Shown in pieces: positions 43,183 to 55,910 of a stretch of 64,000 bases of DNA (positions are counted from its first letter, which is position 1; every line of letters starts with the position of its first letter). Source of the DNA: Flectonema sp. DT1601 (lineage: Eukaryota; Euglenozoa; Diplonemea; Diplonemida; Diplonemidae); contig OZ025795.1 of the NCBI GenBank assembly GCA_964019425.1, forward strand, positions 310,001 to 374,000, written 5' to 3'. A program made the position numbers and the translations under genes. The notes under the pieces are model-generated. The model was given only the letters and a program-made list of their open reading frames with translations, searched no databases and had not been told where the DNA came from.

Positions 43183-43781
43183 CTATTCCATGAAGAGACC
43201 AATTTTCTTCTGACGGGCTTCCTCCTCAAACCATACCTGTGATGTTGTTTTTTAGTCCAATTCACTTCCAGGTGTGAAAATCTTAAAGCGCACCCGACAG
43301 ATTTAGTATTTCTCCACAATGATAAAACAATACATACCGGTCCTGGGCCACCCCACTTAGTACCCAAAGAAAAGATAAGCTGATAAAGAGCTCTCTGTGT
43401 TGTGTTTAATATTTGTTATTGCTGTAGTCATTCTTCGTCTATTATTATTATTTCTTTTTAAAATAATTAACATACCTGAGTGTCACTCTCAAAGTGAAGA
43501 CCGTATACCCAGGCAAACCCTCCAGAGAATAGTCCGAGAAGGCCACCGCAGACCCAAATAGTCGTCGCAAAAATTACATCAAAGTGAGATTGAATAAAAG
43601 GTACAAATGATCCGTATGAAAAATTTCTCTTAGTGTACTCAGTCTGCTCTCTGTGTGAAAGCATTAAATATTTACCTGCGAATCTCCAGTTCTCTCTCAT
43701 CACAGTTCTAGTAGTGTTTCTTGGAAGTGAAAAGTATGGGTTTGGTGTCCCCAAAGCGATTCTTGATGCACGGAGTGCCAT
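43183..43781 (-). CDS. Small single-span membrane protein, three exons
   Basis: Exons 43476-43781, 43338-43394 and 43183-43236 join in phase 0 to 138 residues; both donors are GTATGT. The N-terminus is basic and Ser/Thr/Arg-rich (MALRASRIALGTPNPYFSLPRNTTRTVMREN), then one span (VIFATTIWVCGGLLGLFSGGFAWVYG), then a short tail with GTKWGGPGP and an acidic helix. This layout fits a mitochondrial inner-membrane accessory subunit, but I recognise no family. The start follows TTACTACTTTCAG. Exons 2 and 3 rest on frame, acceptor and donor agreement rather than homology. Confidence 0.68.
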
Positions 43782-44132
43782 GTTACCAATTATCTGAAAG
43801 TAGTAATGAATAAAGTTATGATGATTGAGACTTATTAGAAAACAAGAATTTTTTTTTTTTTTTCTTTTTTAAAATATGATCTAGAAATAGGAAGTGGAAG
43901 CGCAACAAAGCACCTCTAGAGGGTTGCAATCTTTTTGAGACAACAACATTTAATAAAAAAAGGGGAAAAAAAAAATGAAATAAGAATTTCTTTTATATGA
44001 AAAAAAAGATAACAATCTAAGGATTCTACTTCCAAGTCGGTACTGCTTGACTCACTGACACAAAACTCACTGAACAACTAATTCTATAGAACGGAAGATA
44101 CAAAAAAAATTATATATGGCAAAAAAAATAGA
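43782..44132. other. Intergenic spacer
   Basis: About 350 nt, A/T-rich with A- and T-runs. Nothing recognised beyond the acceptor beside 43781. Confidence 0.5.
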
Positions 44133-47100
44133 TTAACCAAGAGCTGCATGTCTAACCCTTTCAGACATTGATTGAGGTTGATTCCAACCTGACTCTTCAG
44201 GTACGATGTGAACGTCGGGTTGTTCTGAAATACGATCTCTTATAAACTGTTCTCTCATGTTAGCTGTTAGACCTCGTGAGATCATACTTTGAGGGTAGTC
44301 ACCTAGTGATTGTATTTCAACCTGAGGATTACCAACGTCACTAAATGAATAATTAGCGGACAGTGGATTCTGATCAGCTTCTGTATGCACATCTCTCCTT
44401 GAGAATGTCGCTTCAATAGGATTGTGAGCTATCAGTTCTTCCCCACTCTTAGTAGTCGCATCACTAGGTAGTGGTGCAAATTGTTTTTCCTGAAGAACTG
44501 GATCATAAGCTGCAGAATTATGATGCCCTGAAGGTTTATACAAGTATTCATTTTGTTGATTGCGGGGAACCTCTGCGGGGGCAACGTCTTTGTTGTTGAC
44601 AGCCGCCTCTTGCGCTGCTTTCCTCCTTTTTTTACGTCTCCACAAGAAGAATATTATCCCCGCGATAACAGCAAGTAATATAACACCAGCGATTACCAAC
44701 ACGACAATCCAAACTGTGTCAAGACCTGAGTCTGATGTTGATCCAGCTGTGGGCATTGGATTATTACCTTGACCGTTTACATTACCTCTTGGGTAAGCTT
44801 CTAATAACTGTAAAGACTGTCTTAGTGATGTGGAGGAAGTAGCAGCTGCTAAGAATCGATCAGTCAGCACAGCTGAAGTAACCTCACCAGGAGCACCAGT
44901 ATTTGAGAATTGAAAATCTACAATCGTATCAGGTTTGATGTCTGTGATTAATACTCTGTCGGGTGGTATTCCCAACTCATTTCCTACAATTGATTTGAAG
45001 GTGTTTGCGTCAAAGCTTGCCTGAGGCATATCAAGAACAGCTCTAATTGTATTAGAAGCCTGGTTGTTAATTACAATCTGTAATACTTGTGGAATTGATA
45101 CTGCTCCCTGTGAATCACGAGCCGTAACAACAATCGTAGAATTACCAACAGCATTTGGAGCAGCGATAAAGGTCAAAACTCCGTTTGGAGATATTGATGG
45201 CCCAGGAGTAGTAAACAACTCTGGATTCGAAACAGATAAAACAAAAGTAACTCCTTGAGGTTCATCTGCAGGACCAGCGCTAATTTGAGTTGCCCACTGC
45301 CGAGAAACTGTACCACCGGAGGTACCTGAAACAGTAGAGACAGTTGGAATACCTGGACTAAACACTGGAGGGTCATTCACTGGGTTAACAGTCAACCTAA
45401 AGGCAGCTGGATCTGTGCTGTCGATACCTCCATTTGCAACACCTCCGTCATCAGCTAGCACTGCAGTCATTAACACAACTCCATTAGCATTCGGTGCTAA
45501 TGAGAATTGAACATCACCTCCTGGAACTCTGATAGTCGGTTGAACGAGAAACATCTCTGGCTTGTCAGTCGTAACAAAGAATTGAAGCTGTTGTTGTTAT
45601 CACTTAGTTGTTGTTGTTGTTGTTTGACATAATCAAAACACGTAATACGAATCATAAAGATAATTATACCTTCTGCCCCACCTCATCTGGAGGACCAGGT
45701 GACAGCTGCGATGCCCAGTTTGGTATGAGAACAGGCGCTGAGTCTTCATCAGCCTGTTTGATGATTTTATATTGGTGTTGTTGTTGTTGCATTATACACT
45801 AACAAATCAATTGAAAACTAAAAGGGTGTCACAATCCTTTCTTTTGTTTTATAATAAATTAATTAAGTACTGAAGACAATAAACTCATACCAGAACATCA
45901 GAACCAATAGTAAAACTTGGCCTATCATTAACAGGAATAATATTAATAAAAAAGAACGTTGAATACGTTCCAAGACCCATATTATCAGAACCACCATTAT
46001 CACTGAGAGTAACATCAACTCGGACATCTCCGTTTCTGTCTGCGGCAGGTGCGAAAGTCAGATCTCCAGAAGCAACCCAAACCTTTGGAATTACAGAAAA
46101 CATTCCAATAAGAGATGAAGTTGTGTATGTCAATGCTTGTGAATCTTCAAACGGCCCAGGAGATGCTGACTTTGCCCAGTTTGGGAATGTCTGGTCAGGA
46201 GCATCTTCAAGAACAGACACATCAGGTCCTCTTAAAAAGAACGGAGGATCGTTAACTGGTGTTATCGAAATTGAAAACGGAACAGGCGCGCTTTCTGAAA
46301 TCCCACCGTTTGCAGTACCTCCAGAATCGGATGCCACGATGTCAATTACAACATCACCAAATGCTGAGGGAGCAACTGTGAAACAAAGATCTCCGGTAAT
46401 CGGATCAATATTTGGACCAGTTCCAAATAGTTGACAACATCGAGGAGTTGCTGTGAATGATATCAATTGATTCCTTTCATTAGCAGGTCCAGACATTATA
46501 TTTGAAGCCCACCTAGTGATACAAACTGGAGGTGAATCTTCTAAAACAGTTAAGTCTGCACCCTTGTTGAATGTCGGAGGGTCATTTACTGGTTGAATTG
46601 TAATCGAGAAAACTTCAATCTCACTGCTGTCCATCAGGTTTAAACCCCCTCCGCTATCAATTGCACGGACAGTCACTAATGCTTCTCCGAATGCATTCTG
46701 AGCAGGTACGAATGTTAAGATACCTTCACTTGATATTGCTGGTTGTTCTACAAATAGTTCAGGTACAGCAGCTGATACAGCAAATCGAACTGTTTGTTCT
46801 ACTTCTAAGGGACCTGGTAGGATGTCAGTCGCCCACGTGTTTACATATCTAGGTGAGTCTTCCAACACGATAACGTCTTGTCCTCTTTTGAAAGTTGGTT
46901 TATCGTTGACTGGATTTATCGTTATCGTGAACTGTTCTCTGGTAACGTCTTGACACCCGTTTAGAATACCTCCATTGTCCTGTAAGACGATAGTAATGAT
47001 CGCAGTACCTGATGCATGAGGTGCTGGTGTGAATGTCAAATCACCAGTTGTTTGAGAAAGAGTTGGTAACTGAGTGAATAACTGTCTCTTATCAGGAGGA

Positions 47101-50100
47101 GTCTCTAATTGAACAACTTCTAACACTTGATGTCGTTCATCAAGTGGACCTGTTGTAAGTTGTTCCATCCAACGAGCAAATGTAACCTGTCCGCTGTCTT
47201 CAGTTACTTCAACATTAGCAGCATTTAAAAACTGAGGAGGATCATTACAAGGCTCAACTGTAATCGTAAACTCATCACAAAAAGTATCAGCTCCATCAAG
47301 ACAAGTTGCAAGTCCATTAGTTGCTGACACAGAACTCTGAGGACCAGGTATGAGAATTCCTTGCAAAGTAGTAACAGCTCTGCTACGAACTATTGTTCCT
47401 CCACTGTCCTTTAGACAAGCTGATACTCTTGTGATTCCGTTGGCATTATTCGCCAAAACTAAAGTTAAATCTCCCGTAACTGGATGAATAGCTGGCTGAA
47501 TACTAAACAGTTCAGGTCTATCAGCTCTAAGTATGAATTCCAAAGTCTGTAAATTCTCCGATCCAGGAGCTGCTGTTGGACCTTTAACGATGTTCTTCGC
47601 CCAGGCAGGATTGAAGTACGGTGGTGCATCTTCAATCAAGATGATATCACTCCCCTTTCTGTATGATGGAGGGTCATTAACAGCTCTAACAGTTATCGTG
47701 AATTGATCTGTAGGTGCACAATTTTGATGAGGAGGAATACTATTTCCATTATCACATAACAACACAGTTACCGTCGCTATACCATTAGCATTTGGAGAAG
47801 GTGTAAAAGATAAAGAACAAGTCTTCCTATCAATCTGAGGTTGGACTAAGAACAAGTCTGGTGTATTTGTTGTCAGAGTAAATGTCAACAGTTGTTGATG
47901 AGGAGGACAGTTTTCATTAATTAGCGGTCCTGGTGTCTGACTTGAACACCACTGTGGAACAATTTGCGCACCTGAGTCTTCACAAACAACAATAGAAGGA
48001 CCCATATTGAATGATGGAGCGTCATTGATACACTCAATTACTATTGGGAATGTTTGTGTTATAGATCTGTCGATACCAGAATGGTCAACACCACCCGAAT
48101 CAATCAGTGTTATTGTAACAGTCGAAGTACCACATTGATCTTGAGCAGGATGAAAACACAATTCACCAGTACTTGACACAACAGGTTGAACTGTAAATAA
48201 ATCTGTATTAGTATTCGTTACTTCATATCTCAGTGATTGTCTATCACATGATCCTGATGTGAAGTCTTCGAATGCTCCAGCGTTTGATTCTTTAATCCAC
48301 TGAGTGCATGTTGCTCCATTGTCTTCGTTAGCAGTAACCTCACCTTGACCTCTAAAAGTAGGTTGATCATTAACAGGTAATACAGAAAGAGTAAACCTAC
48401 AAGTTCTAACGTTATTTAAAGCTTGAGAGTCATCAAGTGAAACAGTTATTTCAGTACTTCCACACTGATCAGGTCCTGATGTGAATGTCAGAGTACCAGT
48501 TGATGAATCAATCTGTGGAGGATCTGAAAACATAGTCGGAGTGTCACTCACGAGAGAAAACTGCAACACCTGAGACAGTTCATCTGGAGGACCAGCAGTG
48601 ATATCTGTTACATGTGATAGTATTGTAGTCGGACCAGCATCTTCAAGAACACTAACATCACCTCCACAAGTAAAACATGGAGCATTATTAACTGGTAGGA
48701 TCTCTAATTGTAATGTTCTAATAGCAGTGTCTTGTCCTGGACATGTTGAGACTCCATTCATAACACCACCTTGAACACTTCCACCATCATCTCTTGCAGT
48801 AATAACGAGTGTTATTGGTGTTTGAGTATTAGCACCAACTCTAGTTGTGAAGGATAACGTACCAGAAACCGGATCAATAAAAGGAGGGACCGTAAAGAGA
48901 TCTGCGGCATTAGCGTCAACTGCAACAGAGAAAACCACCGACTGAGATATTTCATTAGAAGGACCTGGTGCAGATCCAGGATTACCAGGTAGGACGTCAA
49001 AAATCCAATTTGGAAAAGATCTCGAGCAACCTGGAGCTGTTGAGGGTAACGTACATCCCCGTGGATCATATGGAGCTGTACACTCTCTAACTGTATTACC
49101 GAGTAAGTCAGATCTAATTGAAAAGGTCGGGGGATCATTTGATGGTCTGATTGTGATAACGTAGTTCTCAACTTCTGATGTCATCGGAGGAACTCCATCA
49201 TCAGTGAGAGTTACTCTCATCAGAGCCTCACCAAAAGCATCTCTAGCAGTAGTAAATGTTAATGTTCCAGTAGGGGAAATAGAAGGAGGAGTACTAAATA
49301 ATGAATCACTGTCAGTTGTAACAGTGAATGCGACATTCATACTATTCTCATCAAACTTATCAGGACCAGGTCTGATATTCGTCGCAAATGCTGATTGAAG
49401 GTATCCATTCACCGCTTCATCCTCACACAATATTATAGCACAGACAGCACCTGTACAGGTGGTTCTCTTTGCACAACACTCCGGACCAAGTCTAAAGGTG
49501 GGTACATCATTAACACAATCAACTTTTATTTGAAAAGGTCGCCTAGCAGTATTAGACCCCCTTCCATTACAAGCTTGAATGTCACCATTATCTGATAAGA
49601 TGATGTCAAGGTTTGCTACTCCGCACATGTCAGGAGCCAGTTCAAAGCGAAGCCTCCCAGTAGTTGTTGAGATCAGTTCAATATCAGGCTGAACAGTAAA
49701 CAATCTTGGATTGTCATTCGTAACTGAAAATGACAGAGTCTGTGAGGCTTCATCACTAGGACCCCTCGACACCTGAACAGCAAAATTTGGCCAATCTGTA
49801 AGACTAGGTGGGTCATCCTCTGTCACAATCAACGGCATTGCCAACGGCAACTGAAACGACGGCGGATCAGACACTGGTAAAACTGTTATAGTAAAAGTAC
49901 ACGTCGGTCCCGCATTACTACCTGGCGGACCAGCTGGTCCAGTATCTCTACTGTTTACGGTTACTGTCGCAACACCATTTGCATTAGGAACTAGTTCAAA
50001 TGTGAGAGTACCCGCAGCATCAATTGAGGGACCGTTTGCAAATAGCGCAGGATTACTATTTATTAAAGTAAAGATCATTCTCTGTCCTTCAAATCCTAAC

Positions 50101-51731
50101 CCGACACCTTCATTAACAGCTCCCAGTGATATTTGAGTAGCCCAACCATTACCATCAGTGTATATAGGTGGTGTAGGTGATACAGGAAGATTATCCAAGT
50201 CTTCACACACAACTATGTCAGGACCACAAACATAAGAAGGTGGGTCGTTGATTGCATTTATAATAATAGTTAACCTACAGCACGAGGTAATTGGATCACA
50301 GGATCTATCACGTGGAGCCATTCCCCCGTCATCTCGTAGTCGGACATACAGCTCGACAACTCTCCCAAATGTATTAGCATCAGGCAGTGCTTGGAATGTA
50401 AGTGTTCCTGTAGTTGGGCTTATCGTCGGTTGCACCGCAAATAGATTAGCATGTGCCGGATTCACAAATTGCAAATCAAAAAATAAATTTTGAGTATTCT
50501 CAGCACTATCCATAAATCCATTTCCCTTACTAATTAAAGTAGCCCAGTTCGTTTGAGTGTAGAATCCATGGTCTTCATTAATCTGAACAGTATCACCACA
50601 AGTAAAAGATGGAGGATCGTTATCACAAGTTATTGTTATCAAGAATGTTCTTGGGGGAACCATCGTATCTGAACCTCCGTTATTTGTACCACCAGAATCT
50701 TGTAGCTGCACTGTCACCTGTGCCATTCCACACTGCCCTGCTGCTGGAGCATACGTTAAGTCAGCTGTCGCTGGATTCATAGCGTCCCATAAAATAGTCG
50801 GTTGAATAGCAAACAGCTGTGGGTTGTTATTGGTGACAGTCCACATTAAACTCTGTTCAAGTTCAAAATTTGTGATAGCAGCTCTGCTGTCACCAGCTCC
50901 CTTATTTATTTGGAAGGCCCAATTAACAACAGTGACAGTACCAGAGTCTTCTATTGAGACTTGGTCACCCAGATCACGAAATCTAGGAGGGTCATTAACA
51001 CAAATCACAGTTACTACAAACTCAACTTCAACGGACACGTGACAATCTGTTGGTGAACATGCACCAGGACAGACAAACATACCATTGTTGGTTGTCACAC
51101 CGTCGACACATGCAGGGTTTCCATCATCACGGAGTTCAACGCTTACAGTAGAAGTACCACATTGATCTGGAGCAGGAGTAAACGTCAGTATACCATCATC
51201 AGCAATAGTAGGCTGACCAGCAACCCCATCGAACAAAATAGGGTTTGCCGCAACTACTGTAAATGCAACACTTTGTCTGCCGGAGTTTGTTTCTCTGCCA
51301 GCAACAAGTGGACCATCTCCATCTACGATGTTTCTAGCCCATAACTCCGGTCCAAAAATGCCACTGTCCTCAACAACAGTGATGTCAGATCCCCTGTCAA
51401 ATAACGGGTTGTGGTTAGGAATACCAGCCCCTGGCACTCCTGCCACGTGGTCCAAGGTTGTAATCCATCTTCTTGCTGTCGGTAACTTCTCCGATTCTTG
51501 TATAAGTCGATGGGTCTCATTATAAAGTGGTCTCACTGGTGCGTTCCTTTGGTTGTTCTTTCTCGCAGCAGCACCTGCAATCAGTGAGCGTCCCTCTACA
51601 AGTTCGAAATTCAAAGGACCCACCAATATCATATCATGTCCCTTTCTCGAATTCTCCACTTTGTGTTCTGATGCGACCACTATAGCAATGGTGAGCATCA
51701 GAGCGAACATTATACGTGGTGGATCTTTCAT
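44133..51731 (-). CDS. Giant single-span surface protein of ~16 tandem-95/cadherin-like repeats
   Basis: Exons 45891-51731, 45670-45753 and 44133-45587 give 2459 residues. A signal peptide (MFALMLTIAIVVASEH region) is followed by about 16 Ig/cadherin-like units of about 110-150 residues. Each ends near VNDPPTF, with an acidic ED motif just after and GTLTFTPAPNANG-type loops inside; many units carry extra Cys. A span near 2269-2292 (VVLVIAGVILLAVIAGIIFFLW) is followed by RRKKRRK and a tail of about 165 residues. The unit type is common in bacterial tandem-95 and VCBS-like adhesins and in some marine protists. Ca-dependent adhesion is the likely role. Exon 2 is only 28 codons but restores a unit exactly (EDSAPVLIPNWASQLSPGPPDE). 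Confidence 0.88.
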
Positions 51732-51736
51732 ATCAT
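51728..51736 (-). promoter_or_regulatory. Minimal upstream ORF overlapping the tandem-95 start
   Basis: After the acceptor-like GTATTCTTTCAG the first ATG reads ATG ATA TGA. Its stop overlaps the main ATG (ATGA). Such an arrangement can lower initiation or allow reinitiation; the effect here is inferred. Confidence 0.4.
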
Positions 51737-51930
51737 TTGACGGGACTGAAAGAATACTGAATTACAATTTTTTTCGGCAATGAGCAGCACATCAACAGGG
51801 GAAAAAAAAAGAGGGAGGGGAATTCCCTTTTCTCTCATCATTTTCATCACCTGGGGAAATTTTTTTTTATACAAGAATAGAAATCTCATATAATAATAAA
51901 TAAAATAAATAAAATTTCGATTCCGCCAGA

Positions 51931-52003
51931 GCAGCTGTCGTCTAGTGGTTAGGACGCTCGCCTCACACGCGAGAGATCACCAGTTCGATCCTGGTCAGTT
52001 GTA
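51931..52003 (+). tRNA. tRNA-Val (CAC)
   Basis: A 73-nt cloverleaf: acceptor gcagctg pairs with cagttgt (with G-U pairs) and leaves discriminator A; the D arm holds TAGTGGTTAG; anticodon stem CTCGC/GCGAG with loop CTCACAC gives anticodon CAC after T33; T arm ACCAG/CTGGT with loop TTCGATC. CCA is not encoded, and there is no intron. It is the only firm gene on the plus strand, between KDSR and the tandem-95 gene. Confidence 0.96.
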
Positions 52004-52004
52004 C

Positions 52005-52009
52005 TTTTT
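52005..52009 (+). terminator. Pol III T-run terminator of tRNA-Val
   Basis: Five Ts begin two bases after the tRNA discriminator base, the normal RNA polymerase III stop signal. Confidence 0.8.
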
Positions 52010-52164
52010 ACACTGTAAAAAGACGAAAACCCCACTGACTAAACTATTGCTGGGTCGTGCAATAGTAGATAAAGTAAAAAGGAAGGACTTGCCCGTGAAA
52101 CACATCCCCGCTAAAGGGGGCATAAAGTCACTGAGTAGTTCTTTGTTTTGTCATCATTTCTCAA

Positions 52165-53136
52165 TTAGTTTTGCTTGGCCTTTTTTGCATACAGTGATGC
52201 CTGATAGTCGAACCACATGTAAAAAGGAGTCTGAACAAGCACAATAAGAGGCTGAAGGATAAGTTCCAGGAAGAAGAAGGCTCTTGGAGTCACCCCTGAC
52301 ATGGAGCTGACAAGGAGGTTTTGAATGACATCGGCAGACTGAATGTGGTAATCACCCTGAAGAAAGCTGTGGATGGTCTGGTTTGCCACAGCTTCTGGGG
52401 AGTATGGCGTTGCTGGGAAACAGTTCTTGCATTCCTCAGGCTTTATTTCCATTTCTCTTTTAAATCCCGGGGTGTCTGTATCTGGAGGATAGCAAATTGA
52501 AACCTTGATGTTAAAGCCACTTAACTCATTGCGAAGTACATCAGCAAGTCCTCTGAGAGCCCACTTTGTAGGAGAATAGGTAGAAAATCCAATGAATCCA
52601 CAAATACCAGCAGCTGAAGAGACGATCATAATTCTACCACCATCGTTTGAAACCATGAGGGGTGCAACAGTCTTGACAACGTTGACGGTTCCCATGTAAT
52701 TAAGATTCATATTGTTTTCGAAAATTGATGTGTCTTGCTCCAAGAAGTATCCAGGGAAACTTGCACCAGCTGACGAAACCAGATAGTCAGGTGTTCCGAA
52801 CTCCTTGTGCGCTGCACTAATTCCTTTCTTTACACTTTCCAAGTTGGTAACATCAATTGAGTAAGCCGCAAACTTCTGATCCTTGTTAAGGGCTACCTTC
52901 TTTAATTGTGCAACAGCGACTTCTAACTTGCTCATCGTTCTTGCCATTAATACAACATTAGCGCCTCTTCTGCTGAACTCTTCTCCCAAACAGAGACCAA
53001 TGCCTTCAGATCCACCAGTGATAAAAACTAACTTTCCTTTCACATCCGCAGTTTTCTTAAGCATCCTTCTCACAAACGGAAGAAGCACCAGGCCAGCTAG
53101 GGCCAACCACCAGTAGCAGTTACAGCTGCAGACCAT
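52165..53136 (-). CDS. KDSR: 3-ketodihydrosphingosine reductase
   Basis: Reduces 3-ketodihydrosphingosine to dihydrosphingosine with NADPH, the second step of sphingolipid synthesis, on the cytosolic face of the ER. Predicted 323 residues, usual for the family. It has an N-terminal hydrophobic span (WWLALAGLVLLPFV), a short-chain dehydrogenase nucleotide loop (TGGSEGIG), catalytic Ser region (IVSSAAG) and YSPTK for the Tyr/Lys pair. The downstream CYPPDTDTPGF motif is characteristic of KDSR. C-terminal hydrophobic stretches follow and the chain ends in KKAKQN. The ATG follows TTTCACACAG by 18 nt. Confidence 0.93.
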   Translation of the reverse strand: MVCSCNCYWWLALAGLVLLPFVRRMLKKTADVKGKLVFITGGSEGIGLCLGEEFSRRGANVVLMARTMSKLEVAVAQLKKVALNKDQKFAAYSIDVTNLESVKKGISAAHKEFGTPDYLVSSAGASFPGYFLEQDTSIFENNMNLNYMGTVNVVKTVAPLMVSNDGGRIMIVSSAAGICGFIGFSTYSPTKWALRGLADVLRNELSGFNIKVSICYPPDTDTPGFKREMEIKPEECKNCFPATPYSPEAVANQTIHSFLQGDYHIQSADVIQNLLVSSMSGVTPRAFFFLELILQPLIVLVQTPFYMWFDYQASLYAKKAKQN

Positions 53137-53312
53137 TGTTTATTCTTATTTCTGTGTGAAAGGCTGATTGACTTTATTGATCCATGTACTTAAAAGGTGC
53201 TTCTCAATCGCTTACAACTGTAGAGATGATCATGGAAAACTGAGCACTAAACTTGTCTAAAAAAAGCCAATTCAAAATTCTAAGGTACAGATTACAGTGT
53301 TATTTTATTTGT

Positions 53313-53726
53313 TCACACCATTGCAGTTTTTAATTTATTTCTGCAGTCAGCTATTTGGAGGTCTCGGGTGGCAAGTTCTGATGTAAGTGACGCGATACGA
53401 GACTGGACAACAGATATCTGTGATGAAACATATTGCTGTCTTGCTAATGCAGCTTCTTCAGGTGACAGCGGATGGTGTTGCTGTTGTCGCAAAGTTGGGT
53501 TGTCACTTGTAACCAGCACTGACCCACATCTACCGAGTGACGAGTGCCGAGCTGTGCGTATGCTCGACTGCCGACTTTGTGCTCTCGATCCACTTCTGCT
53601 TGCCTTTTCAAAGCAATTCGGCAACTCGTAGTGTCCAGGTCCCGGAGCTACATCACCTGCATCTCTCTTGGCCTTAGCTAATGATCTCTTCCAATCCTGC
53701 TCGGCTGCATTGGCATCGGAATACAT
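53313..53726 (-). CDS. SHIPPO/STPGR-motif small protein
   Basis: Predicted 137 residues starting at 53726 (MYSDANAAEQDW); the open frame continues upstream without an ATG and crosses an acceptor-like CCACCCAGAACAG, so the shorter start is chosen. APGPGHYELP near residues 27-36 is a single SHIPPO (PGPxxY) motif, found in microtubule-associated and flagellar proteins. A basic Ser-rich segment and a C-terminal helix (ISVVQSRIASLTSELATRDLQIADCRNKL) with coiled-coil character follow. A ciliary role is likely but based on one motif. Confidence 0.65.
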   Translation of the reverse strand: MYSDANAAEQDWKRSLAKAKRDAGDVAPGPGHYELPNCFEKASRSGSRAQSRQSSIRTARHSSLGRCGSVLVTSDNPTLRQQQHHPLSPEEAALARQQYVSSQISVVQSRIASLTSELATRDLQIADCRNKLKTAMV

Positions 53727-53988
53727 AAGGAATACTGTTCTGGGTGGAAACCTTTTGAGCACACAAAGCAAAAAGAATGCAACACAAAATAATCTCTTGT
53801 CAACTATTCATATTTATCTCCTGATGAAGTATTCTAACTCATCAAATCAAAAGTAATATAAATTAATGTGACTTCAGAATTGAGGAACCACACAGTGGGA
53901 GTTCCAGAAGTCATTTTCAGCGAGAAAGTATAATTATATTTAAATCTATTTCACTGTTTGAAGTGTTAGGCTCTATATGAGAGACCAA

Positions 53989-55692
53989 TCAGGTAGCAGA
54001 GCCAGGCTGGGCAATACTCGCAAAGATGTCATCGATCCAACCTTCTCGTACCTGGTTTGTGCCGTTAAAATGGTGGTCCCTGAATAAAAGGTTGTTTGGT
54101 TGGGGGAAAATAATACACACCCAGTTGAGATAATGTGCTCCGTCAGGAGAAGTGTGAATCATTGGCCAGCTCTTTGCAAAAGTATCAACAATCGGATAAT
54201 TACGAAGACGAGCCAGCTCGTATTGTACTTTGTTGTATAATCTGTTTGTTAATTTCTTTTTGTTTTCTTGTAAACTTTTTGTTTAATTGTCATACCTGTG
54301 TCTCAGATTATTCCTGCAATCAACGCGGTGTTGGTGACTTCGAATATGTTTATTCAGAGGATGGGCAGGTACTCCCAACCAGATTATTTTTAATTTTGGA
54401 TGAGCGTCGAATGTTGACATTGCCTCATTTACAACTTCAGAGTGTTTCCGAATTGACCAACAGCTTGATGCGTGGTGCTGACCAACACCAGCAACAATAA
54501 TATCTCCATTTGAGAGCATATCCCGTGCTGTTGGTCTGGACATGTTCAGAAAGTAAGCCGCTACATATGAGATAGAAATATTATGTGAAGCTATTCTGTC
54601 AGTTCGATCCCCTCTCCAGACTTTATTATGCGGGAAATTGATGTTCATTCTTTGCAACAATCCATAAAATGTCATTCGCATGTGTGAGTCACCAAAAAGT
54701 GTAATTCTTCGATTCCGAAGAATCTCCAAAATCATTTCTTTTGGATACTTCGTATGTGTACAGCTGTAGGGTTCCCACTTGTACGATCTCTCAAAATTAA
54801 TCCTTCCGAGAATATCAGGAGTGTGCTTATTTACTTTAGCTTCGTGTTTATAATGAAGCCAGTATCCAGGATATTCTTTCTGAAAATTAGAACGGTCTGA
54901 ACCTGCATCGACCCATCTGCCCCATTCTAAACTTTGCGAAACACCACATGAATGACCTGGCTGGACCATGTCTTTCTTGCATACTAATTCCGTGTGTTCT
55001 GTCAAGTCGGTCCCTAAGATTGGATACCATGTCTTTTCCACAGTCTCAGCCACAGCACCATACTTTTCATAAAGATGCTCTGCCCACAACGAATACGTTC
55101 CAACCCTACCCAGAACAAAGTGTGAAATATAACTACAAGGTGGTTGCTTTCTTCCCTGAATTGACACTTCATCTAAATGAAATGTTGTATTCCCCATTAC
55201 TATTTCTGGTCCTCGTAGCTGAATGCGAAGGTGTTCTGGTCCAAAGAATGTTTTAATCCAATTAAATATCGGAGGGTCGTTACTAAAGTGTTGATCTGTA
55301 ACATAATCTTTACAGGAAGGTAACGATTCCCTAGAGACTGAAAGCCAACCAACACAAGATACTTGATCGTAGTACAGTTTACTTATGAACCCAGAAGCTG
55401 TGTAGGTTTTGACTAACAAATCGTTAGTGGAGTTCAACGTAGAATCCCACTCAGTACGCCCCTTTGTTTGTTGAGTCTTTGGTTGTGGGGTTTTTACATC
55501 TCTTTTGACATCACTGTCAGTGACATTAATTGTACTTCTCACAGGTGTCAATCTGTTTGTTGATTGCACAGTGCTAGTAGTACTTTGATAATAACCTTCT
55601 TCTTTCACCTCAGCCAAAGAAAACATCCCCACATAGCCAAGTGTTATTGCAGCGATACCAATGAGCCATAATCCTTTAATGCGAATGCCCAT
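53989..55692 (-). CDS. PC-esterase family type II membrane protein
   Basis: Exons 54296-55692 and 53989-54241 (intron 54242-54295, 54 nt, donor GTATGA) give 549 residues. An N-terminal signal anchor (LWLIGIAAITLGYVGMF) places the catalytic part in the secretory lumen. The GDSL/SGNH-like nucleophile motif is LFGDSHMR (Ser near 335), and exon 2 supplies the matching SPDGAHY (Asp and His near 499-502). This pair defines the PC-esterase group related to plant TBL, CAS1 and animal NXPE proteins, whose known members act on glycans as acyl-transferases or esterases. Substrate unknown. The tail after YLNW is less conserved; a 41-nt intron there was rejected. Confidence 0.85.
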
Positions 55693-55910
55693 TTTGAATT
55701 ATAAAAAGAAAACAGATCCTCAGTTACATAATCTCAGACAACCAGCCATCCTGTCAAAAAACAATAATTATGAAAAGAAAATTGATATTAACTTCTACAA
55801 CAAGTACTCTCTTAGAGGAATAAAATTTGAACTCACTTTAAATACTAGGTTTGGTAATGGAAATTACCAAAGATGGTTAAACAAAAAATATCCGAATGAT
55901 GCGGCTATTG

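Noticed and set aside
54188-54228. Short second intron in the PC-esterase gene after YLNW
   Set aside because: A 41-nt intron with a GTGTGT donor would be shorter than any other here; the uninterrupted frame continues as plausible protein to the stop at 53989.
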